A stretch of 64,000 nt of DNA from UBA1081 sp045636025 (GCA_045636025.1 JAZTWP010000085.1:7319-71318), one strand, 5' to 3'. Positions 15,297 through 25,443 are shown, counted from the stretch's first letter. Notes: generated from the letters alone by a model not told the origin. Made by a program: numbers and translations.

Positions 15297-18200
15297 TTAT
15301 CGATTTTCCTCAAAATTTTCAACCTGTTCCATAACTTTTCGGAAGACTTCAGGACTGTACTGCGGAGGATAACCATTTTTGACAAGGCAAACTTTTATAT
15401 CGAATTTAAGTCTGTTTCTCACATTCTGATTATTTAGCCAATCTGCAAATGAAGATTTAGTATCGATTATTTCTTTGATTTTCTTTGCTAATGATTTACA
15501 TTTATCATTAACACAAATTCCGTCGACAATCTTATCTTCACCATATTCAAAGTTTCGCTCATCTCTCAGAGTCATCAGAATATCATAAAATGCTTTTTCT
15601 TCAAAGGTAAGTCCAACTTTGCGGAAACTTTCACGGTCGGCATTCATATCTTTAAGAATTTTTAAAGCTTGTTCTGTTGCATTTTTGATAATTTCTTCAG
15701 ATGTGAGTTCCTGAGTTTCACCAGCCTCTTCCAATGAAAGATGTTTTCTTCGTTCATGATACAGCTTAATTGTATCTTCAAGCAATTCCTGAAATTTCTT
15801 TGAAGCCATCTGGTTTGTTTTGCCGTATTCTGTGATTTGTTTCTTCAACATTTTTATCAACAGTTCTAACTTTGTTGCAGGCATTTTTACATCAACGAGT
15901 CTTTCGAAATACTCAGGACTAAAAATATCTTCCTGTTCACCGTTTTCAAGAACACTTTCAACCTCATTGTACTTCAATGCTTCTTCAACCATTTTTGCAA
16001 CATTGCGATTCATTGTTTCGGTATCAAGTTCACTTGTTCCGCTCATTTTTCGCACAAAACCTGCTATTGCCATAAAACACTGTGCAAGTGCTGATTCCTC
16101 TTCTTCTAATTCACCCGAAGGTTGGCAAATATCAAAAGCGGCTCGCATTCTTTTTACAGTTTTCAAAAAATATGTCTTGAATGATACTTTTTTTACCTTT
16201 TTGCCTCCGTTGCTTTGTGTCTGCAATTCTTGTGTAGAAACAAATACATATTCTGCAGCTTTTGCCAGAAGGGTATATCTTTCTGCAGGGTCACCGTTCG
16301 GGTTAAGGAATGGCTTTAAATCATAACCAATAAAAAGGTCTTTAAGAACTTCAATTTCTTCCCTGAAAACTTTGGTAGCCTGTTCAACATCGTCAGCAGA
16401 CGGAGCAACAGAACTATCACCGCCATAAAGTTTCATGGCTTCTCGCATATTATCCCTAATGCCTATATAGTCAATGATAAAGCCATATTCTTTTCCGGGA
16501 TATTTTCTGTTTACACGGCTGATTGTCTGAATAAGCAAGTGCTTTTTCAAAGGTTTGTCATTATACATATATGTAAGCGACGGAACATCAAAACCTGTAA
16601 TCCACATATCAACAACCATCGCAATACGGAAATTGGAATGTTCCTGTTTAAATGCTATATCAAGTTCATCTGTACGACTACCGTTTTTGACACCGCCAAG
16701 ATAGTTGTACATTTCAGGTTCATCGTCTTTTCCGACACTTGCAACCATTGCCATAAGCGGCATTGGTTTAAGTTTTCTCAATTCACTTTCAGGAAATTCA
16801 ACTCCGTCAGGCACTTTTTTCTCTTCGAACCATTCAGGGTATTTCTCCTTGAATATTGTCAGAAGGTTATATGCAATCGGTCTGCTGGAGCAAACTATCA
16901 TTGCTTTCTGCACCCTGTCAGGGTCTTTTGCACAGGCCGAAACATAATGGTCATGAATATCAACTGCAAGGCGTTCAAGACGGGAAGGCTCACCAAGAAT
17001 AACTTCCATTGAACTCATCGCCTTTTTGCTTGCATTAATGTCATCAGCAGTGGCTCCATCTTCAGCACATTGTTTGTAATATGCTTCAATTTGTTCAGCT
17101 TTTTCTTTGTCGAGCAATACTTTTGCAATACGGGGATGATATTTGATTGACACAGTAAGACCGTCGGCAACAGCCTGGTCCATGGTATATCGGTCAATTT
17201 CATCACCGAAAGTCTGATATGTTTCTGCAATAGGTGTGCCGCTGAAACCTACAAAAGTTGCATTCGGTAATGCCTCTTTAAGAACTTTTGCATATGGTTT
17301 AGATACCATTGCTTTCATGTTTTCATCAGCATCTTTGCTGAACTGAATCTTCTTTGAGTGTTCAAGCTGTGTTCTGTGAGCTTCATCAGAGAAACAAATA
17401 ATGTTAGAACGGTTATTGATAAGACCTATTTTATCATCTTCCCTGTCGCAGAATTTCTGAATAGTGCAGATATAGAAACCGCCGCTCTCTCGTGAGCCGA
17501 GTTCCTGTCTTAATACTTTGCGGCTCGGAACAACCGTAACCTCGCCAAGATTCAGGAATTCCTTACTCTTGGTAAACAATTTTGCTCCTTGCTTCTGAAG
17601 TTCATCACGGTCAACAATCATAACAATTGTCGGTGAACCTATTTCGGGAATATCTGTGCAACGCAAAGAAAGCTGACGGGCAAGAAAAGCCATTGTGTAT
17701 GTTTTTCCGCAACCTGTAGCACCGAAATATGTACCGCCTTTACCGCTTTTTTCAACAACAGATTTTATAATGCTCTGTTTCAGAAGACGAGCAGCAAAAA
17801 ACTGAGGATAACGGCAGACGATTTCACGCTCTTCGCTGTCATATTCACTATCCTGAAAATAAATATAATCACGGAAGATTTCAAGAAATCTTTCGGGGCT
17901 GTAAACACCTTTTATCATAGTCTGCAATTCATCAAAAGGCAAAGTTGATACCTTATCACCGTCATTAACACGACGCCATGCATAAAAATGCTCATAAGGA
18001 GTCCGGACAGTTCCCAATCTTGTCTTCACACCGTCAGAAACGCAAGCAAGTGGGCAATAGTGAAGAAGGTGAGGAATATCCCGCCAATAACGGGAAGTTA
18101 TCTGCTTGTATGCATCAACAATTGTTGCTTTATCGTCAGCAGGATTCTTTAATTCTATGATACAAAGAGGCATACCGTTGACAAAAAGAAGAATATCAGG

Positions 18201-18626
18201 TCTGCGATTTTCTCTTTGTCCGTTGTTTGTGTATTCAACAGCAAACTGGTTCACAGCACGGAAAATATTATTGTCAGGATTCTCAAAATCGATAAGATTA
18301 ATCATTCTGGCAAGACCTGATTGAGGTGTAAACTGAACACCGTCAACCATCCAGCCGTAAACCTTATGAAGTGTGGCAAATTGACTTTCAGCACCTACAA
18401 GACGCACTTTATCCATAATCTGATAGATTTCATCTGCAATCAGGTCAGGATTTGTCTTGCGGAGAAACTGTTCCATATCATCTGCATACAAAACATCACG
18501 CTTTGTATCACGGGAAATGCTGTTTCCTGCAAGATAATTCCACCCCTCATCTTCAAGGAATGAGAGAAATGCATATTCATATTCAGACTCACAATAGTGG
18601 CCATTGTAGTTCTGCAATTTTGCCAT
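15297..18626 (-). CDS. hsdR: Type I restriction enzyme, R subunit
   Basis: 1109 aa, full length for HsdR. The N-terminal nuclease region contains the PD-(D/E)XK-type RRPDILLFVNGMPLCIIELKNP segment (about residues 140-162). The SF2 translocase follows with Walker A GATGCGKT near 303, a DEAH box (DEAHRTQ) near 415, and GFSGTPI. The C-terminal half carries the conserved ISRVNRKYPGKEYGFIIDYIG motif. It cuts unmodified DNA at a distance using ATP, in complex with HsdM and HsdS encoded upstream. It is the last gene of a tightly packed minus-strand operon. Confidence 0.97.
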   Translation of the reverse strand: MAKLQNYNGHYCESEYEYAFLSFLEDEGWNYLAGNSISRDTKRDVLYADDMEQFLRKTNPDLIADEIYQIMDKVRLVGAESQFATLHKVYGWMVDGVQFTPQSGLARMINLIDFENPDNNIFRAVNQFAVEYTNNGQRENRRPDILLFVNGMPLCIIELKNPADDKATIVDAYKQITSRYWRDIPHLLHYCPLACVSDGVKTRLGTVRTPYEHFYAWRRVNDGDKVSTLPFDELQTMIKGVYSPERFLEIFRDYIYFQDSEYDSEEREIVCRYPQFFAARLLKQSIIKSVVEKSGKGGTYFGATGCGKTYTMAFLARQLSLRCTDIPEIGSPTIVMIVDRDELQKQGAKLFTKSKEFLNLGEVTVVPSRKVLRQELGSRESGGFYICTIQKFCDREDDKIGLINNRSNIICFSDEAHRTQLEHSKKIQFSKDADENMKAMVSKPYAKVLKEALPNATFVGFSGTPIAETYQTFGDEIDRYTMDQAVADGLTVSIKYHPRIAKVLLDKEKAEQIEAYYKQCAEDGATADDINASKKAMSSMEVILGEPSRLERLAVDIHDHYVSACAKDPDRVQKAMIVCSSRPIAYNLLTIFKEKYPEWFEEKKVPDGVEFPESELRKLKPMPLMAMVASVGKDDEPEMYNYLGGVKNGSRTDELDIAFKQEHSNFRIAMVVDMWITGFDVPSLTYMYNDKPLKKHLLIQTISRVNRKYPGKEYGFIIDYIGIRDNMREAMKLYGGDSSVAPSADDVEQATKVFREEIEVLKDLFIGYDLKPFLNPNGDPAERYTLLAKAAEYVFVSTQELQTQSNGGKKVKKVSFKTYFLKTVKRMRAAFDICQPSGELEEEESALAQCFMAIAGFVRKMSGTSELDTETMNRNVAKMVEEALKYNEVESVLENGEQEDIFSPEYFERLVDVKMPATKLELLIKMLKKQITEYGKTNQMASKKFQELLEDTIKLYHERRKHLSLEEAGETQELTSEEIIKNATEQALKILKDMNADRESFRKVGLTFEEKAFYDILMTLRDERNFEYGEDKIVDGICVNDKCKSLAKKIKEIIDTKSSFADWLNNQNVRNRLKFDIKVCLVKNGYPPQYSPEVFRKVMEQVENFEENR

Positions 18627-18631
18627 TTGTT

Positions 18632-19429
18632 TTAACCTCCGATTTGTGTAATCGTGTATACAAACTGAATTAAAGAAGCTACCGCTGCTGAGAATTCAAC
18701 TGACCCTTTAAGTCCTTTCAATACAGATATTGCTGTTCTTAACATGCTTTTCTTGGGGGTGTCGGAAGATGCTTCTTCTTCAATTACTTCTAAACTTTCC
18801 TGAAGTGCTTCTTTTTCTTCCGTTAATAAATTTTCAGAACAATTACGTACAGATTCAATAAGATTCAGAAGTTCTTCGCTATTCACAGATACTGTATTAT
18901 TTGCAGTAACGACAGCGTTATCGTTTGCAATAATAGCTTGTCCGTCACGAACAGTAACATTATACACATTTTTTTCATCCAATCCCATATCAATACCCAC
19001 TTTTGTTAAATAACGTTCTATGTGACGAATTAAAATCATTACAAAACGGTCATTAAAACCTTTTATAACATCCTGTGGCTTATTTGAAGAAGAGTATCCC
19101 TGGGCGATATCTATGTACACAACAATATCTTTTTCGACAATGTACTTAAGTATAGCATATACATTGCAAACTTCTTCCTCATCACTTTCGCCTGTAGAAA
19201 AAATAGCATAACCATAAGACTCTATGATTTCTTGGAATTCTTCATCCAGATTTTGCGTACATTCACCACAATCTACAATGTAATCATAAATAATACTCGT
19301 ACCATTTAAAAATGAAATAAACTTTTTTAACACATTCAGATAATCTTCATAGTTTGCTTGAAGCAACCGATTAGAAATGCTATTAAAATCATATAGAATT
19401 TTTTGTAAATCTCTTCTATTTAATTTCAT
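18632..19429 (-). CDS. Hypothetical protein inserted in the RM operon, 265 aa
   Basis: It overlaps the preceding zinc-ribbon gene by 14 bases and ends 5 bases before hsdR, so it is co-translated with the restriction genes. The protein is mainly helical and acidic; the last 30 residues (TAISVLKGLKGSVEFSAAVASL...) are a hydrophobic, membrane-like helix, recalling the C-terminus of AbiTii-type proteins. I cannot name a family with confidence. Position suggests an accessory defence or regulatory role with the type I system. Confidence 0.6.
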   Translation of the reverse strand: MKLNRRDLQKILYDFNSISNRLLQANYEDYLNVLKKFISFLNGTSIIYDYIVDCGECTQNLDEEFQEIIESYGYAIFSTGESDEEEVCNVYAILKYIVEKDIVVYIDIAQGYSSSNKPQDVIKGFNDRFVMILIRHIERYLTKVGIDMGLDEKNVYNVTVRDGQAIIANDNAVVTANNTVSVNSEELLNLIESVRNCSENLLTEEKEALQESLEVIEEEASSDTPKKSMLRTAISVLKGLKGSVEFSAAVASLIQFVYTITQIGG

Positions 19430-19877
19430 AATTTTTCACCCCACAAAACAGGCAGTAACAACCTGTCATTCTCAATAATGGTTTAATTTTTGCTGTACGT
19501 TGGCAACAAGGAAATGTAACAATTTGCATTGCTTCAATTCCGGAACGAATTGGTTCCTCTGATTGAGGTATTGGTTTACATCCAGCTTTAAACTTTACTA
19601 TGCTATTCCTACTATTTTTTTCTAAATCTTTAAACATATTATGAATCATATCATTCAAGTGGTTTTGTGTCATATTCATAGCAAGTTCTATTACATCGTC
19701 TGTAAAATAATTATCACTTGTTAATCCACAACTTGGGCAAAATATCTGAAGAACAGCATCATCTTGTACATCACTCGGATGTGCTTTAAAAAAAGTACCA
19801 CAATGTTCGCATGTTAATAAACTGTATCCTTCATCATCAACAGGAATATCAATTGTTATGTTAAAATCTTCACTCAT
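19416..19877 (-). CDS. Cysteine-rich zinc-ribbon protein in the RM operon, 153 aa
   Basis: Four Cys pairs are visible: CEHCG near residue 24, CPSCG near 48, CCQ near 125 and CLFCG near 144. These would form two zinc ribbons around a helical middle. It follows hsdS by 20 bases and overlaps the next gene. The family is not recognised. The consistent overlap and spacing with the next gene mark the two as a unit inserted between hsdS and hsdR. Confidence 0.6.
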   Translation of the reverse strand: MSEDFNITIDIPVDDEGYSLLTCEHCGTFFKAHPSDVQDDAVLQIFCPSCGLTSDNYFTDDVIELAMNMTQNHLNDMIHNMFKDLEKNSRNSIVKFKAGCKPIPQSEEPIRSGIEAMQIVTFPCCQRTAKIKPLLRMTGCYCLFCGVKNYEIK

Positions 19878-19897
19878 TTCGAATACCTTTCAAATTA

Positions 19898-21013
19898 TTA
19901 TTCCTCCAACGACCCTTTTATAAATATCGGGCAAATGTTTTTAATTTGAGCTTTTAATTGCTCGTTGATTCTTTTTCTTGCCATATATACACTATATATA
20001 TCTGCGATTGCTCTCTGTGTGTGAATATTTGGAATTGGAATTTTGACTTCTTCCATATCGCTATATTCGAAGAATTCATGAGCACTACCTTTTGACATAT
20101 AACGTGCGTATCTGTCAAATTCAGAACGTTTAAACCACATCATTAAGTATTCAGGTAAAAGTTTATCTTTCTCTTTGATTTCAAACACTTGATATGCAGA
20201 AGAAACCACACAATCTTCGCCTTCTCTATATGCAATTGAAATTTTTTCACCATTTCGAGTCGTAGCACGATTGTAGGCAAATTGACCTTTTCTCACAATT
20301 TTGGCACTTTGTTCTGCTTCAGCAACTTGCTTAGGTGATGCAAACACTTTTTCGATAGTTATACCCTGTGCGAGTGTAACTGATAAATTAGAATTTCTTT
20401 CTTCAATAGGCATTATGTATGGACCTATAGGCTCTGTTCCAAGATTTCTACGCAAATCTTCAATATATCCATCGCAAACAAGTTTCAAATCATCAAGTCC
20501 ACGCTCGTAACTCTGCTGATTTGCAACCATAGCTTTATAAATATCAACATATTTCTGTTGTATGGCAAAGTTTGGAAGTTCTAATTCCACATTACAAATA
20601 TCTTCCCAATTATAGAATTCTGTAGAACTGCCCCATGAATTTGTAATAACATATCTATCAAATTCCGGACGATTAAAAAACATGTATAACCATTCGGCAA
20701 GAAGAAATTTTTTTGCCTCTTCTTTTATTCTAAAAACAACATAATCCTCTGTACAAATGACAGTTTTGTTGCTATTATTTAATGCTATGCTAAATTTACT
20801 GCCATTTCTTGAGGTTCTATGATTAAAAACAAATTCTCCGGGAGATACAAGCTGAAATTTACTCAAATCCCTGCCATCAAGGTCGGCTTTTGTTTGTATT
20901 AAAAATTTTAAATTGTTAACACCTCGAACATCATTCAAGTCAAAAGAAAGGTTATTATTGATAATTTCTCGAAGTTCTATATATTCTCCAAGTTTGGGTT
21001 TATTCAATGCCAT
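19898..21013 (-). CDS. hsdS: Type I restriction enzyme, specificity subunit
   Basis: The start is placed at ATG 21013 (MALNKPKLGEY), overlapping the end of hsdM by 14 bases as is usual; the longer frame lies wholly inside hsdM. The 371-aa protein shows the duplicated HsdS architecture. Two target-recognition domains each have an F(V/A)(F/Y)N(H/R)xTxRNG segment and an EFDRY segment, and each is followed by a helical spacer (QQKYVDIYKAM and TQRAIADIYSVYM). It sets the bipartite DNA target for both methylation and cutting. No second hsdS or inverted half-copy is present nearby. Confidence 0.95.
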   Translation of the reverse strand: MALNKPKLGEYIELREIINNNLSFDLNDVRGVNNLKFLIQTKADLDGRDLSKFQLVSPGEFVFNHRTSRNGSKFSIALNNSNKTVICTEDYVVFRIKEEAKKFLLAEWLYMFFNRPEFDRYVITNSWGSSTEFYNWEDICNVELELPNFAIQQKYVDIYKAMVANQQSYERGLDDLKLVCDGYIEDLRRNLGTEPIGPYIMPIEERNSNLSVTLAQGITIEKVFASPKQVAEAEQSAKIVRKGQFAYNRATTRNGEKISIAYREGEDCVVSSAYQVFEIKEKDKLLPEYLMMWFKRSEFDRYARYMSKGSAHEFFEYSDMEEVKIPIPNIHTQRAIADIYSVYMARKRINEQLKAQIKNICPIFIKGSLEE

Positions 21014-22604
21014 AACCAATCCCCCTGAACGCATCTTCAAGCATTTTCTGAGATTGCTTTTCCTGAGCAATAATATCTTTCATTTCCTGCTGAATGCGAC
21101 TCATTTCCTTGTTGAAATCAATATCCAAATCATGGTCAACAAATTCAATATACTTGCTGGGAACAAGAGTCCAACCATTTTCTTCAATTTCTTTTATACC
21201 AACACTGCGGTAAAGTTCGGGCACTTCATAATTTGCACCGTCAGTTCCTTCGTTTTGCCATATGTGATAAATATCTGCAACTCGCTGAATCTGCTCATCA
21301 GACAAAAGAACTTTCTTTTTACCCTCATTTTTAACAGGATTCTCAGTCCATGTTCTCAAATCTATAAAAAGAATTTCGTTCTCACGGTTACGGAGTTTTC
21401 TGCCGTGATAATCTCCACCTCTTTTATTCTGATTAAGAATCCAGAGTGTAACACTGATATCTGTTGTAATGAAAAGTTCACGAGGAAGAATAATGATAGC
21501 TTCTACCTTATCATCACTTATAAGCTGTTCACGGATATCGGCAGTATCACTGTCACCCAAAGCACCATTAGCAAGAAGGAAACCTGCAACACCATCAAGG
21601 GGCTTTAAGTGTGAAAGCATATGAAGAATCCATGCATAGTTTGCATTACTCTCAGGCGGAGTTCTGTAATCTGCCCAACGCGCATCATCCTTAAGGTTTT
21701 CGTCATACCAGCCTTTAAGATTAAAGGGCGGATTTGCCATAATGTAATCAAAATAAACCCCTTTATGTAAATCGTTAGTGAATGTTGAATCGTAAGTTTC
21801 ACCAAGATTGTGGCTGATGCCGCGTAAGGCAAGATTCATCTTTGCAAGTCTGTGTGTTGCAGCATCTTTTTCCTGACCGTAAATATTGATACGGCTGATA
21901 TCTCCTTGTTTTGCTTTTACAATATCGGCACTTTGGATAAACATACCGCCTGAACCACAGCAGGGGTCATAAAGTGTTCCTTCAAAAGGCTCAATCATAG
22001 ATGCAATAAGCTGAACTGCATCGTGGGGAGTATAGAATTCGCCCTCTTCTTTTGTTGCATTAACTGCAAATTCTTTAAGGAAATATTCATATACACGACC
22101 GATAAGGTCTTTTTCTTCACCAAAAGCCTTATTAGTAATTTTATTTACCTCGTCAACCACCTGTTTGATATCATTAGGGGCAAGATTACGGGTTGTAAAT
22201 GTACCCTCAACAAAACAGCCTTTCAATTGATTGCCCTCTGTTGCAAGTGCATGCAAAGCGGTATCAAGAGCCACATTAAGTTTCGGTGCAGGTGTATTTA
22301 TAATTGTCGACCAGCGTGCCTCAACGGGGAGATTATATGTACCGTCAGTAAATGTCGCGTCATCAATAAATGCAGCAATAATATCTTCATCGTCAGGGTC
22401 AAGTCCTTGCTCAATTAAATCTTCACGGAGTTTTGCAAGACCGTCTTCAAATTTTTCACCGATAAAACGAAGAAAAACAAGGGTAAGCATCATATCGCGC
22501 TTTTCAAAGAACGAGCCCGAGTTTCTTGCCTTACGTAATATATCTCGACATTTGAACAAAATGCTGTCGAGATTCATCTTTTCTTCAACTTTTTTCTTTG
22601 CCAT
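21000..22604 (-). CDS. hsdM: Type I DNA methyltransferase, M subunit
   Basis: 534 aa. An N-terminal helical HsdM_N domain is followed by the N6-adenine methyltransferase domain with motif I DPCCGSGGMFIQS near residue 215 and the catalytic NPPF motif (ANPPFNLKGW) near 290. A GEFYTPHDAVQLI segment precedes motif I as in all HsdM proteins. It methylates adenine in the HsdS target using SAM. First gene of the RM operon. Confidence 0.97.
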   Translation of the reverse strand: MAKKKVEEKMNLDSILFKCRDILRKARNSGSFFEKRDMMLTLVFLRFIGEKFEDGLAKLREDLIEQGLDPDDEDIIAAFIDDATFTDGTYNLPVEARWSTIINTPAPKLNVALDTALHALATEGNQLKGCFVEGTFTTRNLAPNDIKQVVDEVNKITNKAFGEEKDLIGRVYEYFLKEFAVNATKEEGEFYTPHDAVQLIASMIEPFEGTLYDPCCGSGGMFIQSADIVKAKQGDISRINIYGQEKDAATHRLAKMNLALRGISHNLGETYDSTFTNDLHKGVYFDYIMANPPFNLKGWYDENLKDDARWADYRTPPESNANYAWILHMLSHLKPLDGVAGFLLANGALGDSDTADIREQLISDDKVEAIIILPRELFITTDISVTLWILNQNKRGGDYHGRKLRNRENEILFIDLRTWTENPVKNEGKKKVLLSDEQIQRVADIYHIWQNEGTDGANYEVPELYRSVGIKEIEENGWTLVPSKYIEFVDHDLDIDFNKEMSRIQQEMKDIIAQEKQSQKMLEDAFRGIGYGIE

Positions 22605-22624
22605 TAGTATGTACCGTCCTTATC

Positions 22625-23452
22625 TTATTTTGTGATGAAGTGCAATATATTGTTTGCTTTCTGCTGAGTTTCTGAATGAAGTTCTTCAAATGTAGAGCCA
22701 ACTTGATGCAATAATGCTCTGTAGTCAGTCTCATATTTTTTAATTACCTCATTATTAAGCAGGGTTATTTCCGATTCTATTTTTTCATAACTTATAGTTT
22801 TTAATTTTTGTAACATCTTTTCATTAAAAGTAGGCTCTTCATTCATTGAAATTTCCGAGTTGACTTTTTCTATTTCGGCCATTTTAGTAATATTATCTCT
22901 ATTTTGCCAAATTCGCAAATCGGAATACTGATTTATTTCTTTTTGAACTAAAGCAACAAAATCATCGGCGACAACAACAATATTTGATATTAATTCTTGA
23001 AATTTAGGCTCATCTGTTTTGCTGATGTTAGCAATCAATTGGTCATTGGCCATTTTGCAAGATAATTGATATTTTTGTAAGATATTAATAGCCTCAGAAG
23101 GATTGGTAAAACCATTATCAAAAACATCTTTAAATGACTTCATTGGGTTGATGCTATCAAGTATTTGCAAAAATACATCTTTAAGTTTACTCCACTTCTC
23201 TCTTTCACTTTTCAGGAAGTTTTCTCTTTGTATTTGTTTTTTTGTAAAAGTTATTGTTACTGCTAAAGTTATTACGGCAATAACAGAGCCTAATACTGTT
23301 CCATAATATCCAAGGACATCAGAACCTTCCCAAACTGTTACATAACCACAGTTTGCCTTGTAACATTCATTTATTATAATAGGTACACCTATAACCAAGA
23401 AAATTCCGACTGTGATTCCTATAAAAATTTTGCTTATTTGTTTTTTGCTCAT
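22625..23452 (-). CDS. Membrane-anchored coiled-coil protein, 275 aa
   Basis: RBS AAAGGGA before ATG 23452. Two hydrophobic helices near the N-terminus (about 8-28 and 45-70) are followed by a long, charged, helical cytoplasmic region with coiled-coil character. The gene is 20 bases upstream of hsdM in the same direction and may be co-transcribed. Two-TM plus helical-tail proteins often occur next to defence systems, but I cannot name this family. A phage-defence accessory is only a guess. Confidence 0.55.
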   Translation of the reverse strand: MSKKQISKIFIGITVGIFLVIGVPIIINECYKANCGYVTVWEGSDVLGYYGTVLGSVIAVITLAVTITFTKKQIQRENFLKSEREKWSKLKDVFLQILDSINPMKSFKDVFDNGFTNPSEAINILQKYQLSCKMANDQLIANISKTDEPKFQELISNIVVVADDFVALVQKEINQYSDLRIWQNRDNITKMAEIEKVNSEISMNEEPTFNEKMLQKLKTISYEKIESEITLLNNEVIKKYETDYRALLHQVGSTFEELHSETQQKANNILHFITK

Positions 23453-23487
23453 AGAATCCCTTTCTTTGATACAATCAGTTCATCTTC

Positions 23488-23688
23488 TTATTGAATAAAA
23501 TCCACAATATCATCCACATTGCACTCAAGAGCAACACAGATTTTGCCGAGAATTTCTGTTGTTACATTTTCATCCCGGCTTAATTTATGCATTGCATAGC
23601 TTGTTAACTGCGCTGCTTCCTGCAAATCTTTTTTCTTCATATTTTTATCAAGCAACATATGCCATAATTTCTTATAACTTACAGACAT
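23488..23688 (-). CDS. Small XRE-type transcriptional regulator, 66 aa
   Basis: The whole protein is one Cro/CI-type helix-turn-helix domain (KKKDLQEAAQLTSYAMHKLSRDENVTTEILGKICVALEC), close to YozG-like regulators. It is the first gene of the minus-strand RM block and could control the timing of hsdM and hsdR expression, as C-proteins do in other restriction systems. The RBS is weak, so expression may be low. Confidence 0.75.
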   Translation of the reverse strand: MSVSYKKLWHMLLDKNMKKKDLQEAAQLTSYAMHKLSRDENVTTEILGKICVALECNVDDIVDFIQ

Positions 23689-23821
23689 TTTTGTTCCTGC
23701 TTTCTTAAAAAATATTTATTATATACAAGATTCATTCTATCATACGAATTTTGCAAATTCAATAAAAAGTTTGATATTTCAAAGATTTTTTTGCTTATTT
23801 TCGCATTATTTTGCAAAAAAA

Positions 23822-23852
23822 TATCCATATATGCAAATCACATATATGGATA
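23822..23852. terminator. Bidirectional hairpin behind the tyrosine recombinase
   Basis: TATCCATATATG and CATATATGGATA form a perfect 12-bp stem. It lies 15 bases past the recombinase stop and could also be a site bound by the recombinase. Confidence 0.55.
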
Positions 23853-23866
23853 CAATATATATACAT

Positions 23867-24838
23867 TTACTGCCAGAGGTAATGGTCAGCAACAACTGAA
23901 TCTCTGTTGTGTCCAAGGGCTTGTGAGCATTTCAGAAGAGCAAGTCGGTCATAACATGTATGTTTCTTATCATCCCGGCAATGGTAGGCTGTTCGCACGT
24001 CGATAAATCCTTTTTTTAAAGTTCCGTCAGCATTGTAATATTGGCTGACTTCATTTTTATCGGTATATGTAGTGACAAGACGATTGTGATATAGTATCAT
24101 TCTTTCGCCTTGGTATTCATTTTGACTGCGAGCATATTTCTCATAGACACTTTTTGCATATTCGGCTCTAAGTGCATGAATATCAATGTCAGGGATTTTA
24201 TCGAAAACCTTATTTTGTTGAGCTTTTTGCATCGTATCAACAACGAAAGCAATATCTTCTTTACTGCCGATGATTTCACTTATTCGTTTTCGACCACCTT
24301 TGCCATTGCGGACGTGAATATAATATTTACCGTCTTTCATTTGCAAGCAATCGCCACGAAGGGCAGTTATTTCTCTTCTTCTCAGTCCGCTACATTTACA
24401 GAATCTGACAAAATTATCATTTTTACCTTCTCTATATCTGTCGTCTCTTGTAACAGCGAGACGGCTTCTTTTTATGTTTTTCCGTTCTCGGGGTGGTGTG
24501 GGAATAAATTCTTTTGTGCTGCAATGAAAGAGTTTTGCAAGAGCTGATGCTTGAAGTTTTATTGTATAGGCAGAAAGGTTTTTATCGATATTGTTTTGTA
24601 AAAACTCATCAACAAACTGTCTGCAATCTGCAAGATTCTTTGATTTGTGTTGACTTTTACAGTAAACAGCAAAAGCAATACATTGTTGCTGGTATGCATC
24701 AAAAGTTCCGTATGAATATATCTTATCTGATGTTTCTCCGGTTACCTTGTCAATATGCTTGCTTTGCCCGATTGCCAGCATACTGCGAAGCTCTTCGTCC
24801 ACTTGTTGCTTTAAGCTTTTCTTATTTTTGTGACCCAT
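23867..24838 (-). CDS. Tyrosine recombinase/integrase
   Basis: I start at ATG 24838 (MGHKNKKSL), with AAAGGGG about 9 bases upstream. Residues about 45-115 form a SAM-like core-binding domain. The catalytic domain has the first Arg in GLRRREITALRG, then HALR (His and second Arg), LGHNRDSV (second His) and the nucleophile Tyr in ADHYLW, the last near the C-terminus. All catalytic residues are therefore present. Its att sites are not evident. It might have brought the RM block or be a passenger of the larger spoVT element. Confidence 0.9.
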   Translation of the reverse strand: MGHKNKKSLKQQVDEELRSMLAIGQSKHIDKVTGETSDKIYSYGTFDAYQQQCIAFAVYCKSQHKSKNLADCRQFVDEFLQNNIDKNLSAYTIKLQASALAKLFHCSTKEFIPTPPRERKNIKRSRLAVTRDDRYREGKNDNFVRFCKCSGLRRREITALRGDCLQMKDGKYYIHVRNGKGGRKRISEIIGSKEDIAFVVDTMQKAQQNKVFDKIPDIDIHALRAEYAKSVYEKYARSQNEYQGERMILYHNRLVTTYTDKNEVSQYYNADGTLKKGFIDVRTAYHCRDDKKHTCYDRLALLKCSQALGHNRDSVVADHYLWQ

Positions 24839-25019
24839 TTTCATCACCCCTTTATATAAAAATGATATGTTAAAATAATCACCCACATTTTTTCAGAAGA
24901 GTTATGGTTCTCTTATCTTTCTGACCTTGTGTTGTTATTCTTTTGCTCCTTTCTTCATTTCCATATCATCTTTTACATCATTCTAATTATGTTGCAGTCT
25001 TCTCTTGCATAAAATAAAA

Positions 25020-25163
25020 AATCCCGACAAAAGTCAGGATTCCGTATACGGTATGGCTGATAGCCGTTTATACGGATATTTTTCAATCCCGTATAACCGT
25101 CTACAATGTTCATCTCACACTTTTATGAGGATATTTTTCAAGGTTTCTTACACTTTTATGAGG
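25020..25163 (+). repeat. Short direct repeats between the tyrosine recombinase and small genes
   Basis: GGATATTTTTCAA occurs at 25074 and 25129, ACACTTTTATGAGG at 25117 and 25150, and a hairpin AATCC/GGATT at 25020-25041. The 24839-25443 stretch otherwise holds no gene. The repeats could be arm-type binding sites for the neighbouring recombinase. Confidence 0.5.
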
Positions 25164-25443
25164 GAATTATTTATACCTTTTCACACTTTTCTGTCTTTAC
25201 TTACAAAATCCTCGCATAAGTATCAAAATATATCTCATATTAATATCCATACAAATTGTATAGTTTTTTAATTTTCTGCCGTCGGAAGGGTGATTTCGAC
25301 AACATTTGTGATTTATGCACAAGAAAAAGCTTGAAAGTTTGTGCAATATTTTTCGTGATTTCTTCAAAAATTTTATTATAGAGTTTTTGCGGGCTTTTCA
25401 AAAATCATAATTTGTTAAATTTAAGATGATTGGAGAGCAGATT

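Noticed and set aside
19898..21013. Phase-variable hsdS shuffled by the nearby tyrosine recombinase
   Set aside because: Only one hsdS is present, with no silent copy or inverted repeat pair within reach.
23867..24838. Tyrosine recombinase as the enzyme that inserted the whole 24-kb element
   Set aside because: The serine recombinase lies exactly at the right junction with its frame running through the core; the tyrosine recombinase is 3 kb inside.
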